A DNA stretch of 22,302 nt from Discostella pseudostelligera (GCA_036940085.1 JALLBK010000378.1:1-22302), one strand, 5' to 3'; positions 1 through 9,856 are shown, numbered from the stretch's first letter. The notes: generated from the sequence alone by a model not told the origin. Program-made: numbers and translations.

Positions 1-1611
1 ATGGAGTGCGTCGCATTGGAGATAAAGCATTCTATTATTGCTATTTACTAGCTTCTGTCACTATTCCATCCTCTATCGAAGCGATTGGAGAAGAAGCTTT
101 CAGCGGATGCTATTTATTAAAGGTTTTTACTCTTTCTGTCCGTGAAATGCCGGATAGATTATTTCGACACTGCATGGTGACGAAGGTTCATCTGTGTGAA
201 GGTGTTCAAGCAATAGGGACAGGCTTCCGAGGTTGTGGCGGAGTGAAACAAGTAAATATTCCGTCAACTGTTACTTCGATTGACGAAAAAGCGTTTTATG
301 ATTGTGATGACTTAAACGAAATTCAGCTGAGTGAAGGACTTCTGTCAATTGGTGAATCATCATTCGCTCATACATCGTTGAAACAAATACGGATTCCTTC
401 GATGCATGCTCATTTGCTCAATGCAAAACATTAATGGAAGTTCGTCTTTGTGAAGGACTTGAATCCACTGGTATGCATACTATATGTATCGATTCCAAAT
501 CATTTCTTCCGGTCATCTCAACACTCACGTTCATACTTTTTTTGAAGGTCTCCTATCTATTGGCCAGAAAGCATTTTCTAAATGCAAGTCACTACTCACG
601 ATCAATATTCCCTCTACTGTAACTGCCATTGGAAAAAAAGCATTTGACGAGTGTCCCTTTCTGCGAAATGTGACTATCTCTCCTTCATCCACCTTGGGAA
701 ATGTAATGGAGTTTGAATCTACATTCAGTAACATCGCAAAAGTGGGTTGCACGTTTGAAATGCTTAGGGGTAGGTTTGACAACTTGCCTGTTCATCGGTT
801 GTGTTTCTACCAACTTCACCAATCTGTTGAATACAACAAGACATTTGAATTGCTAAAGGATATTCTTCCACACCCAACAACAAACGGCGAAAAGGTTGAC
901 TGTCTTGGGATGACTCCCCTTCATGTGTTGGCATGTTCGGGCACAAATGATTTGAGACTATATCGCTGCCTCATCGACTACTACCCTGACGCTCTGATCA
1001 CCAAAGATAAATGGGGCGAAACTCCCCTTTTTTATTTGCTGTTATCCGGACCCTCAATGGAAGTCATACACTACTTCTTTGAAATGCACAGGAGAAAATG
1101 GGGCACGGTACCGATCGATTTTGGTGCGATTATCAAGATGCTTGCCAAATACAAATCGATTGATTACGTGAGGTACATAATTAAGGCCCAGAGAACCTAC
1201 TTCCCAGGCCTAAAAATCGATTGGAAAAACATCATCGATGAATCCTTTGCATGCTTTTGGGAGGGCAGACTCCTCTTCAAAGCAAGTTCTTTTGCCGGCT
1301 CAAGTGAAATGAGTTCCGAGCAAGAAGCGGAAGTCAACAGACGTTATGATGATATTTTCGCCTCAGATCACAAATACGAAGCGCTCGTTGAGATACATCG
1401 GTTGATTATTGATTCCATTCGGGTGCATAATGATTTTCTCATGGACGCATCTACACTCCTTGAGATGGTTCTATGGAAGATGATGTTGAACGAGTCGTCG
1501 CACCATCGTAAACGGAAAAAGATTGATGATCGACATGCCCGAATGGACATTCGTTTGAATAGCGGTAAAATGTTTCAGGCGGTAATCCCCAGTGTGGTGT
1601 CTTTTCTTTAA
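1..1611 (+). pseudogene. Degraded BspA-type leucine-rich-repeat / ankyrin protein, 5' end cut by the window
   Basis: Repeats of the LRR_5 (BspA-like) type run from base 6 to about 700, with units such as SIDEKAFYDC, EGLLSIG and INIPSTVTAIGKKAF. An ankyrin-like part follows at about 784-1110 (PVHRLCFYQ, DCLGMTPLHVLAC, KWGETPLFYLLL), then a helical C-terminal part ending at a stop at 1611. LRR plus ankyrin proteins of this form are a large family in centric diatoms, of unknown function and presumably protein-binding. The reading frame breaks. Repeats are read in frame 3 up to about 390, then in frame 2 (DACSFAQCKTLMEVRLCEGL) to about 480, then in frame 1 to the end. A possible GT-AG intron at about 461-546 could join frames 2 and 1, but its own bases look LRR-derived (THVHTFFEGLLSIG). 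Nothing obvious repairs the first break. The reading frame is already open at base 6 without an ATG, so the 5' end lies outside. Family assignment is firm; pseudogene status is likely but could reflect sequencing error. Confidence 0.72.
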
Positions 1612-1965
1612 TGCGGAGTTAGTATTGCTTTAATGAATTAAGCTTCTCCCCGCTCAGTCTCGTTCAATCCACAGAGCAGGACTATTCAATGGACGGAGCA
1701 ATGACGAAGATGACCATGAGAAGTAGTTCCATACCCAGATCGTGCTATATTTGTAATACCGTCATGTAGCCTAATCCAGCGTTATGATTATGACTAGCGT
1801 GTTCCATTCTCACTGTTGAACTAAGCTCGTTAGAAACTCGACGCCGACAACCATCAAGTGTGTTAAACTGGTACCTTTGATAGCAATTGATAATGAGCAA
1901 CACTGTAACTCTCGCTCGTGGACAGCGAGTGAAACTCCATGCACGTGCCAACATCCTCACGCCAA
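1612..1965. other. Convergent intergenic spacer
   Basis: This is the space between the 3' ends of the LRR/ankyrin gene (+) and the QSOX-like gene (-). Short open frames here show no recognisable protein features. It presumably holds the 3' untranslated regions of both genes. No clear repeat or RNA gene is visible. Confidence 0.6.
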
Positions 1966-4431
1966 TCATCGAAGGCAGCTCTGCTTCTTTTTCACGTATC
2001 TGGAGTCCACAAACTTCTTTCTCCTATCACGAACCTTCTTCTGCAATGTGGCGATGAAGAGGAGTGAAACCGCAAGAAGTATAAAGATCAAAACATTTCC
2101 ACTGCCGTGCCCGGAGTGACCAAACGGCGGCGCATTCGATGCTTGTCCATTCTTGGATACACCGACATTCTCATCAGCAAGCAACCTCTCCTCGAGTTCT
2201 CCTGCAAGGACAGCCTTAAATTGTGAATTAGTTGGTTCGTTGTTGGGCCAAAACCATGCATCGAGGAATTGAAAGACGGATCTGTTATCCCATTCTGTCA
2301 TGTTCGCATTAAGCCAACAACTCGGGCACATCTTTTTGGTTGGAAACTTGGATGCAAGTAGCTCTTCGTGCGTAACCTCACGGTTCTGGCGTTGAGCTGC
2401 TTCTTTCATCAACCTTGCATTGACACTGTTATGAACTTCCCACAACCATAATGCTAGTTCAGATGCTAGTTCAAATGCTGAATCTGATCCGTCAGCTGGA
2501 CTCATTGTAATTTCAGATTTCAGCCGATGACAATGATCATGACCACAGTTGTCATACATTGTCTGATTTATAAAAGGCAATAGAATTTTCGTAAGAGAGC
2601 GAAACGAAACGTCTAGCGTCCTAACAAATCACCCAAACTCTTACCAAGAAATTGGTCCGGCAAACGTCACAGCTAAAGAAATATGCAACAAAGTTGCGAA
2701 TAGTCTCCGAAACATGATGTGGAGAAACAAAGTATCCGCGATGGAATCCATACAATTCGTGCTCCACTTTCGACGATCCAATCGTCAAGATATGAAAAAG
2801 GTTCCTATTGGATAATCAGTAGAGAAGAACTTTAACGGAGGCAGTAGTTGATCTGAAATAGCAATAAGACTTGTCGAACGTACCATAGACCGCACGTGAA
2901 TCCCTTCGCCGGTTGTGAGTGTGTGCAAGCCTTTGTCCAGTGATTATCATCCTTGGCAAGTTCGTCTTGCTTCCGGCCAAACACAGCCCATCCACTTCGG
3001 CTGCTATCGACATAGCCCCATACTTCTTCCGCACCCGACGATCTGTGTCGAGCCACATCCTCGTCAATTAAAGATTCAACATCTCCTCGATTCATCAATG
3101 CATCAGCTTCAACCTTCCACTGTAAATTTTTGATCAAACTAATACGCGTACTCCATGACTGAGGAGTGGCCCAATCCAGCAGATTCAAAAAGTCTACCAA
3201 TGCTCTCTTGCGCTTTGGGTCCATCTTCCCATCGTCTGTCAGGGTCTGAAACAATTGCGATTTCACGGCAAACGCCAAACTCAATGCAGCATCATGATAT
3301 CGATCGTTGTGTGTATGTGGTTTATGCTCATGCCATGACTTCTTCAGCTTTGCGGCCTTACGAGCTTGTTCCTTCATCGTCTTCAACCTTTTGTCTTTCG
3401 TCACATCATCATCGACATCCGCGTGGTACAATTCCACTGCCTCGTGTGCCATATCCAAACCAAGCATCTCACCAACAGTATCTGCCTCAATATTGTATTC
3501 TTCGTTCATTTCGATACCACGAATAGCTGTCGATTCGCCCTGTTTCCAACCAAGGATGGTGGGAAAGCCATGAACATTGTAGGTGCTGCAGATTGCATAG
3601 TGTACATCACATGAGACTGCGTGGAATTTTACTGGAATGAAGAAGTAAATGAGAATGGAAAAAGCATGGTAGACGAAGCTGAGGAAAGAAATGCACTATC
3701 GTATCCGATAACATGCAGTGGACCTACCTGGAGAAATCGCTCTTCGTAGAACTTCGGCTGCAACCTCGACATATTCCCATTTGTAGTCTTGACAGTGAGG
3801 GCACCTAAATCCACATCAAAATAACGCGGGTGAATAAGTCTGCATGCATCGATTGCATCTGAAAACGCAAGTGGACAATAATAGATTCGTACCAGGGTGC
3901 ATAAAATTCAACCACATGTGCAGCATCATCTGACAACTTCAAATACTTGGTTGGACCTTTCTCGAATTCAACCTTGGTCTTTGATCCATCATCATATGTC
4001 ATCTTACTCCTCAATCGATGCATCCATCCATTACTCTCAGATTCTGCTGCTGCTTCTTCCACTACTGTGTCCTCCTCCTCCTCTTCTGCATTGTCGTCAG
4101 TCTCACCGGTACGCAACTTATGCATGGTTCGTGCATCGAAATATTCAGTAACGTAGGGTGCCGCCTCTTCCTCCCATTCATAGAGAAATTTCTCGAGCTC
4201 ATCCATGGTTAAGTTGTGGGGGTTGTAAACATCTTCAATGGACACCTCTTCTTCCTCTTCTTCTTCGGGTGCATAGGTGGGCGGCGATGCATCGTTCGCA
4301 ACATCCAGTGCAGCTTCGGCCACGGCCTCGGTGATGTTGATACTATTGCCGACTGAGGACGCAACTTCTGCCTCCGGTGGAGCGTCGCCTGGGGACGCAT
4401 TGCCGAATTGGGCATTGCTAGCACTTGACAT
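1966..4431 (-). CDS. Quiescin-type sulfhydryl oxidase (thioredoxin + Erv/ALR), five exons
   Basis: The exons are 4431-3893, 3804-3728, 3631-2884, 2804-2645 and 2562-1966; all introns are GT-AG (79-96 bases) and the total is 706 residues. QSOX enzymes oxidise cysteines to disulfides in secretory proteins, passing electrons through FAD to oxygen. An acidic N-terminal region of about 150 residues precedes a thioredoxin domain with VVEFYAPW, active site CPHC (about 181-184) and cis-proline GFPT (about 227-230). A helical linker follows. The Erv/ALR domain starts at WTKAC…GFTCGLW (about 437-455) and has the redox pair CDVC (500-503) in YFFSCDVC, the FAD-site residues of WEVHNSVNARL (about 549-559) and the distal pair CPSC (about 587-590). 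A C-terminal membrane segment (about 664-681) and a basic tail finish the protein. The CPHC motif and the CDVC segment appear only after splicing, which strongly supports the exon model. No signal peptide is visible at the chosen ATG, and an in-frame stop lies just upstream, so a further 5' exon may be missing. Confidence 0.92.
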
Positions 4432-4992
4432 TGTCTACTAGGAGTATTATTGCGATTGTCCACTGTTCATCATAGTCATAGGGTTATGGTAGATAGTACT
4501 ACCTCTATTAGTGCACGTCGTCGACATCGTCATCGTCCGCACGGTATGCTACACGAACCAACCAATGCACATTCTCACAGGACAGCAACCCCACGGTTGC
4601 TTTCGACCAACCACTAGTTCAGTAGAACCTAAAACTAATACGATATATGTAGCTACGGATAACACGGATAGATAGATAGATAGATAGAGGATATCGATGT
4701 CGGACTTTTGGCGGGAGAATGATATTTAGATATGGCGGGAGCGGGAGTTAACGTCAGACGGACGTCAGACAGGAAGAAAGGTCCTCTTGAGGCGCATCAG
4801 TACTCATTCCTACGTACAATGAAATCTTTTTCCTTCTAGCGCCCGCCAAAAATCCGGCACCAAACAACATAACATCAAACACCATGACGAACACCGAACA
4901 CCATCGCACCAACTTCGTCGCTTGTCGGCTTGAGTAGCTCGATAGGAGTATCAATAGTGGAAGATCCTGTAGACAATAATTGCCAAACAACG
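4432..4992. promoter_or_regulatory. Divergent promoter region of the QSOX-like and multicopper oxidase genes
   Basis: This stretch separates the start codons of two divergent genes. It holds two copies of ACGTCA, at 4751-4756 and 4762-4767, inside a short direct repeat (ACGTCAGAC twice, 11 bases apart). ACGTCA is the core of CRE-type bZIP sites, and related elements are reported to control CO2-responsive genes in the diatom Phaeodactylum. A function here is inference. Two copies of GGCGGGA lie at about 4710-4741, and a GATA microsatellite lies at 4667-4688. I could not identify a signal-peptide exon for the QSOX gene here. Confidence 0.5.
4667..4688. repeat. GATA tetranucleotide microsatellite (about 5 units)
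   Basis: Five consecutive GATA units followed by a partial unit can be read directly. They lie in the shared promoter between the QSOX-like and multicopper oxidase genes. Length polymorphism is likely; no function is claimed. Confidence 0.9.
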
Positions 4993-7196
4993 ATGATGGT
5001 GCGTACGCTGGCAAGTCTGACAGCTGCAGCTGCAGTATCCCTATCTTCTGTGTCGTCGGGCTTCGCGGATGCCAAGACGGTGGGATACACCTGGACATTG
5101 AAACCCCGCCGAGCCCAGGCCGATGATCCATCCTTCAGCCCCGATTGCAACCTCGACCGCCTGCTGTTGTTCGTGAACGATGAATTTCCAGGACCACCCC
5201 TCTATGCATCTGTGGGAGATGTGGTCAAAGTGACCATGATTAACGAGAGTCCCACTGATGGTCTGGCATTGCACTTTCACGGATTGACCATGCAAGGACA
5301 ACCGTATGCCGATGGAGCTGCGTCGGTGACGCAATGTGCCTCGGGACCGTTGCAAACACAGGTGTATGAGTTTACTGTTAGTGATAGTGGAACGCACTAC
5401 TGGCATGGACGTGAGTAATGAGTAATATTTCTTGCCTCCTCCTTTCTGAACAGTTCGTCTCACATCAGACATCAACTTCATCATTACATGTTACATGACA
5501 CCTTTATCATTTTATGATTTTAGATTTAAGCATGGAACGGGGTGATGGCTTCCAAGGTCCAATCATCATATCTGATCCGGAAAATGAGGATGAGAAACAG
5601 CTCAAAGAAATGTATGATGGCGACGAGGTTGTGTTCTTGCAAGATTGGTACCATCTTGATGGACAGACTCGTCGTACTGGTGAGTTCTTTCCTTTGTCGG
5701 CTTTGTTGCACAGAGATTAAATTCTTATCAATATAATGCATATTCTTCTCTCTAGGTCTCGACAGCAACCCTTTCATCTGGATAGGCAATGCACAAACGT
5801 TTCTCATCAATGGCGGCGGCATCTACACTCCATGTTTAGAGAACGCCACCGCGGAGGGACTATCTTGTGACCTGAACTGCTCCATCGATAATTACATCAA
5901 GAACATTGATGTCGACGCCGGAAAGACGTACCGCCTACGCATCATTGGAGGAGCAGAGTTGATTGGAGTGAATTTTGCAATCCAGGGACACAAAATGACA
6001 GTCGTCGAGGTGGAAGGAACGATTGTTGTGCCTTTCGAGGTTGAGTACCTTGACATTATGCCCGGACAACGTTACTCTGTGCTAGTCACAGCCGATCAAG
6101 AGACTGGGAATTATTGGGCAACGACGTCGGTGCGTTACAGATCTGAGGCTCCTACTGGATACATTAACTTTCGATACAGTGGTGCATCCGAGGGCAATCT
6201 GACTTTCGATGGAGATTTGCCGACGCACCCTGAGTGGAATGATACTCAACCAACTGTCGACCTTGAAAGCAACCTATTCACCAAGAATCCAGGTTCGTTC
6301 GGTGATGCCAACATCCTCAATGTCACTGAAGATTCTATTCGAAGGATTGTTGTCGTTGGAACACAAGCCAAAGACAATATCACAGGTCTGCTCCGCTGGA
6401 CCTCGAACAATGTTACCATGACCATGCCAAGCGAACCAATCGTCACAACTGCATATGATGCAGTTACAGCGGATGGTGCAGCATCATGGCCGGATACGGA
6501 ACTTCCTGGTACTATTGTTGTTCCCGAGAAACCTCCAACAACTTGGAATTATTCTGAGCCTTTGCAAGATTCGGTAGGTGAATACAATGGAGATCGTGGA
6601 CCGTCTTACATTGCATTGACGGAAGGTGAAGTTGTGGAAGTAGTGTTGCAAAATGTCCTGGCGTTGAATGAGGTGGCAGAGATGCACAGTTGGCATTTGC
6701 ATGGGCATAGCTTTTATGTTGTAGGATCCGGATTTGGTACATATGACGAGGAAACTGACCCGGCATCGTACAATCTTGAGAATCCAGTGCGCAGAGATAC
6801 GGTAACGGTGCTGCCCTATGGCTGGACGGCAATTCGAGTAAGTTGTTCAACTGCTGAGCATTGGATTGTCATCATGACTCGTCACTCATTGCACTACATC
6901 ATGGTCACCTTTTTCCTCTATCAACTTGTCAGTTCAAAGCAAACAATCCCGGTGCGTGGCTTTTCCACTGCACCCAACCTGCCCATGTGATCATGGGTAT
7001 GGGTTTCAACTTTATTGTTTCGCCAGATCAAATTGAGGAGCCACCTCGATCGGCTCGCAGCTGCGTCAAAAATAGCATGGTTTCTGAATCTGAGAGCGCC
7101 GATAGCCCCTCAAGTAACTTTGCTGAAGTTGGTCCAAGCTTTTCAGTAGCTGCCAAGTTGGGAATGTTGCTCACAGGATTCTATCTACTCGGCTAG
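4993..7196 (+). CDS. Multicopper oxidase, ascorbate-oxidase / laccase-like, four exons
   Basis: The exons are 4993-5410, 5524-5679, 5756-6837 and 6933-7196, with GT-AG introns of 113, 76 and 95 bases and 639 residues in all. Multicopper oxidases take electrons from a substrate (phenol, ascorbate or Fe2+) and reduce oxygen to water. Copper motifs in order are HFHG (about 94-97), PYADGAASVTQC, HYWHGH (135-140, completed only across intron 1), HSWHLHGH (502-509) and HCTQPAHVIMGM (564-575). The last motif has Thr where HCH-type enzymes have a type-3 copper His. The start at 4993 (or 4996) gives a clean signal peptide, MMVRTLASLTAAAAVSLSS; the ATG at 4930 would bury it behind 21 polar residues. 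The C-terminus ends in a Ser-rich stretch and a short hydrophobic tail (KLGMLLTGFYLLG), compatible with a GPI anchor. It is therefore probably an extracellular or cell-surface oxidase. The substrate cannot be told; an iron-uptake or phenol-oxidising role is possible. Confidence 0.9.
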
Positions 7197-7626
7197 AGCC
7201 TAGAGCTCGCAATGGTCTGGTTTGAGTCGACAGGTGTCACTCTAGTTCTATGTTGTTTGAAATCTTTGTGCAATTGAATTCGATATCTTTCATTCTCCGA
7301 CACGTTGATCATTGTTTATTCACAATCACTGCGGTTGTCAGAGATGATACATCTTTACGACGTCGTGTGTAGAAATAAAAGTGAAGTTTACATGATGATC
7401 TTATATAAGATTAATTCTAGTTATTCAACTTCCTGGGTCGAGAGACTCATTGAGTGTATTCACAAGTTGGCCCGAGCCTGTCAAGTGGCTTTGTTGGGTC
7501 AGCTGTTCATGAAGCCCTTCAGAATGGAACATGCATCATGCACACCCCAGTGGACGTCACCGACACCACATAATATCGAGACATCATATGGTATATTCCA
7601 AGGATCTCAATCGAAAGAGGATACAT
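7197..7626. other. Convergent intergenic spacer
   Basis: This spacer lies between the 3' ends of the multicopper oxidase (+) and the first FCP gene (-). The open frame seen at 7305-7646 on the + strand has no domain or repeat and runs into the FCP 3' end. I see no gene, RNA or strong repeat here. Confidence 0.6.
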
Positions 7627-8238
7627 TTACATCTCTCCAACAATAGGAAGAGAGCCTCCAAGCTTCTCATGCACCATAAGTCCAAGAATTCCCATCATAG
7701 CAGCACGTCCGTTGTTCAACTCAATAGCACGCTTCTTAAGCTTGGTCTCCTCGTCGAACTTGTCCCAAGCACTCTTGAAGGTTCCGTTACGAAGATCTCC
7801 GGGGAACTCGTTTCCGAATCCTGGCATATCCTTCATGACGGCAATTTCGAGCAAACCGATGAAAGAGAAGATCTGAACGAAGCCCTTGGTGGGGATGGCA
7901 TCAGGTCCGAAGATGGCGGCAAGACCGTTGGGGTAGGAGTCGAAGGCGTGGCCGTGGTAATCAATATCTCCGCCGAAGTGAGCACCAGAGCGTGTGACGA
8001 TGTTACCCAAGAAAGCAAGCTGTGCGATACGGCCGTGCTTGACCTCAACGTAACGGAGGCGGTCGAATCGCTCCTGGTCGGCGCCATCGAGCAAGCCGAG
8101 GGGGTCGAAGAAGCCGATCGGGGGCTGGGCGCCAAGCTCACCCTCGAATGCGTTGAGGGAGGTGGTGGCCTTGCCGATTTGGGCGGGGGCGAAAGCGGCA
8201 GCGGAGGCAATGGCGGCGGCGAAGATGACGGACTTCAT
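7627..8238 (-). CDS. Fucoxanthin-chlorophyll a/c protein (Lhcf type), copy 1
   Basis: This is a 203-residue light-harvesting protein of the thylakoid membrane that binds chlorophyll a, chlorophyll c and fucoxanthin. The N-terminus MKSVIFAAAIASAAAFAPAQ is a bipartite plastid presequence: an ER signal followed by a transit peptide, with the conserved Phe of the diatom ASAFAP-type cleavage motif. Helix 1 has YVEVKHGRIAQLAFLG (Glu65, His68 and Arg70 as the usual ligand and ion-pair residues). Helix 2 lies around GLLEIAVMKD. Helix 3 has ELNNGRAAMMGILGLMVHE (Glu173, Asn176, Arg178). The frame stays open upstream to 8484, but the context CAACCATGAAG at 8238 is identical to that of copy 3 at 9857, so the start is placed here. 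There is no intron. It is in tandem with copy 2. Confidence 0.96.
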   Translation of the reverse strand: MKSVIFAAAIASAAAFAPAQIGKATTSLNAFEGELGAQPPIGFFDPLGLLDGADQERFDRLRYVEVKHGRIAQLAFLGNIVTRSGAHFGGDIDYHGHAFDSYPNGLAAIFGPDAIPTKGFVQIFSFIGLLEIAVMKDMPGFGNEFPGDLRNGTFKSAWDKFDEETKLKKRAIELNNGRAAMMGILGLMVHEKLGGSLPIVGEM

Positions 8239-8901
8239 GGTTGAATTGTTGGGGTTGGAGAGTGGAAATGTGAATGTGAGAGGTGGAGATGCATGGAATG
8301 CGTAGGAATGCATGCAGGCAGTCATAGTAGTTCGCACGTAGACCACGTACGCGAGGAGCCAAAGATTTGCCTCAACAAGAGCAGAAGGTGAGGCGGACAG
8401 ACCGATGTGGTCACTCTCGACTCTGGACGTCGCTCGAAGATCGAAGGATAATCGGCTATCGGATATGGATGACCATAAAACCATGGCGGCAGACGGCTAC
8501 CATACACTAGATACGACACCATCCATCCTGCTTTCGGAACGTCAATGCCGTCGTGTAATAACTCTGGCAGTCAGTCTTCATTTCAATATGGTGAATTCAT
8601 GCAGAAAAAGAGTGGATAGAAGATATAAAGATGATGTTCATGTGTAATGAAATGGTTATTTTAGGAATGCTACGAGAGAAATTGTTATTATTTCTTCCCC
8701 ATATCGCATCCCTTAATCTTCATTCCTCGTATGTGCGAGAGATCGAATGAAGGCCTCGAAGTTGCTCGTGTGCATCCGTGCTACTTGGGGGTCTTTTAGC
8801 CGGCAGATGACTCCATGGTTGCTCTATTTCATTGCTATCTCGTCGACAACTGCCAGATCTAGAGTGAGTGAGTTTATTAGATCGCGACTGAAACAAGAAA
8901 T
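8239..8901 (-). promoter_or_regulatory. Spacer between FCP copies 1 and 2, holding the copy 1 promoter
   Basis: This region lies upstream of FCP copy 1 and downstream of FCP copy 2, both on the minus strand. The bases just upstream of the copy 1 ATG are pyrimidine-rich on the coding strand, like a diatom 5' untranslated leader. They also include in-frame upstream ATGs near 8300-8325 with no intervening stop. I could not identify a convincing TATA box, and no other gene is seen. Confidence 0.45.
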
Positions 8902-9543
8902 TTAGAGCTCTCCAACAATGGGAAGAGAGCCTCCAAGTTGCTCATGCACCATCAAGCCAAGAATGCCCATCATGGCAGCACGTCCGTTATTCAACTCAAC
9001 AGCACGCTTCTTAAGCTTGGTAGCCTCATCGAAGTTGTCCCATCCGAAGTCGATGAATCCGTTACGGAAGTCACCAACGAAATCTCCTGGCGCGGCACCG
9101 TTGGCAGAGTCCTTCATGACGAAGAGCTCAAGCAAGCCAATGAAGAGAAGGATCTGTCCAGTTCCGGCTCCGGGGATGGAGTCGGGGCCACCGATGGCGG
9201 CGAAGCCATTGGGGAAGGAGTCGAAGGAATCACCAGCTCCATCAATAGCTCCTGGAAGGTGGTAGCCAGCACGGGTGGTGATCTGGCCCAAGAAGGCAAG
9301 CTGGGAGATACGTCCGTGCTTGATCTCGACGTATCGGAGGCGGTCGAAGCGCTCCTGGTCGGCATTGTCGAGCATGCCGAATGGATCGTAGAAGCCGAGA
9401 GGAGGCTGGGCACCAAGCTCGCTCTCGAAGGCGTTGAGGGCGGTGGTGGCCTTGCCGGTTTGGGCGGGGGCAAAGGCGGCAGCAGAGCCGGCAAGAGCAG
9501 CGATGGCAGCAATCTTCATCATGTTGAGGGATGTTTTGGGCAT
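8902..9543 (-). CDS. Fucoxanthin-chlorophyll a/c protein (Lhcf type), copy 2
   Basis: This is a 213-residue plastid light-harvesting antenna protein. It starts MPKTSLNMMKIAAIAAL; the signal peptide could equally begin at the Met codons at 9522 or 9519. The plastid cleavage motif AAAFAPAQ follows. Helix 1 is YVEIKHGRISQLAFLG and helix 3 is ELNNGRAAMMGILGLMVHE, with the chlorophyll-binding Glu, His and Asn in place. The signal peptide differs from copies 1 and 3. The first mature segment (NAFESELGAQPPLGFYDP) matches copy 3, and the C-terminus is near copy 1 (SLPIVGEL against SLPIVGEM). It lacks the DIDYHGH segment present in copies 1 and 3, reading AIDGAGD instead. There is no intron. It lies head-to-head with copy 3. 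Confidence 0.96.
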   Translation of the reverse strand: MPKTSLNMMKIAAIAALAGSAAAFAPAQTGKATTALNAFESELGAQPPLGFYDPFGMLDNADQERFDRLRYVEIKHGRISQLAFLGQITTRAGYHLPGAIDGAGDSFDSFPNGFAAIGGPDSIPGAGTGQILLFIGLLELFVMKDSANGAAPGDFVGDFRNGFIDFGWDNFDEATKLKKRAVELNNGRAAMMGILGLMVHEQLGGSLPIVGEL

Positions 9544-9856
9544 AAATAATATGAGATCTATTGCACCGATGACGATGGAGAGAAAAGAAGATGTGAAGGT
9601 GTGGTCTCGATCGACCGGAGAGCAGAATGATCGTTAGATGTAATGAAATTTATGATTTTGAATACTAAATAATTAAAATTTCATAAAATTTTACAATTAT
9701 TTCCGACTGATCATTAATAATTACTTTTTACTTATTCCTATGGAAAGATCCTGCTTCAACTTCCTCCAGCACTCGGCGATCCAACAAAAATGCAACACGC
9801 ACTGTATGTTCGCTCGACCACTCACAATCTTAGTCTCATACTCCTACCCTGCAACC
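9544..9856. promoter_or_regulatory. Divergent promoter between FCP copies 2 and 3
   Basis: These 313 bases separate two FCP genes read in opposite directions. The centre, about 9640-9740, is strongly AT-rich (for example TAATTAAAATTTCATAAAAT) between more mixed flanks that look like leaders. A core of this kind could open or bind factors for both genes at once. Light co-regulation is expected for FCP genes in general; it is not shown by the bases alone. Confidence 0.55.

Noticed and set aside
3155..3526. Plus-strand open frames opposite the QSOX linker
   Set aside because: They are low-complexity shadows of exon 3, which continues the thioredoxin and Erv domains on the minus strand.
4930..4992. 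Upstream ATG for the multicopper oxidase
   Set aside because: It would place 21 polar residues before an otherwise clean signal peptide; the ATG at 4993 is preferred.
5041..5484. Minus-strand open frame of 147 codons
   Set aside because: It lies opposite multicopper oxidase exon 1 and intron 1, where the plus-strand copper motifs are decisive.
7531..8244. Long plus-strand open frame of 237 codons
   Set aside because: It is the antisense of FCP copy 1. Strong codon bias in FCP genes leaves the opposite strand free of stops, and the protein has no sensible features.
8938..9549. Long plus-strand open frame of 203 codons
   Set aside because: It is the antisense of FCP copy 2, for the same reason. 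The similar peptide seen opposite copy 1 simply mirrors FCP homology.
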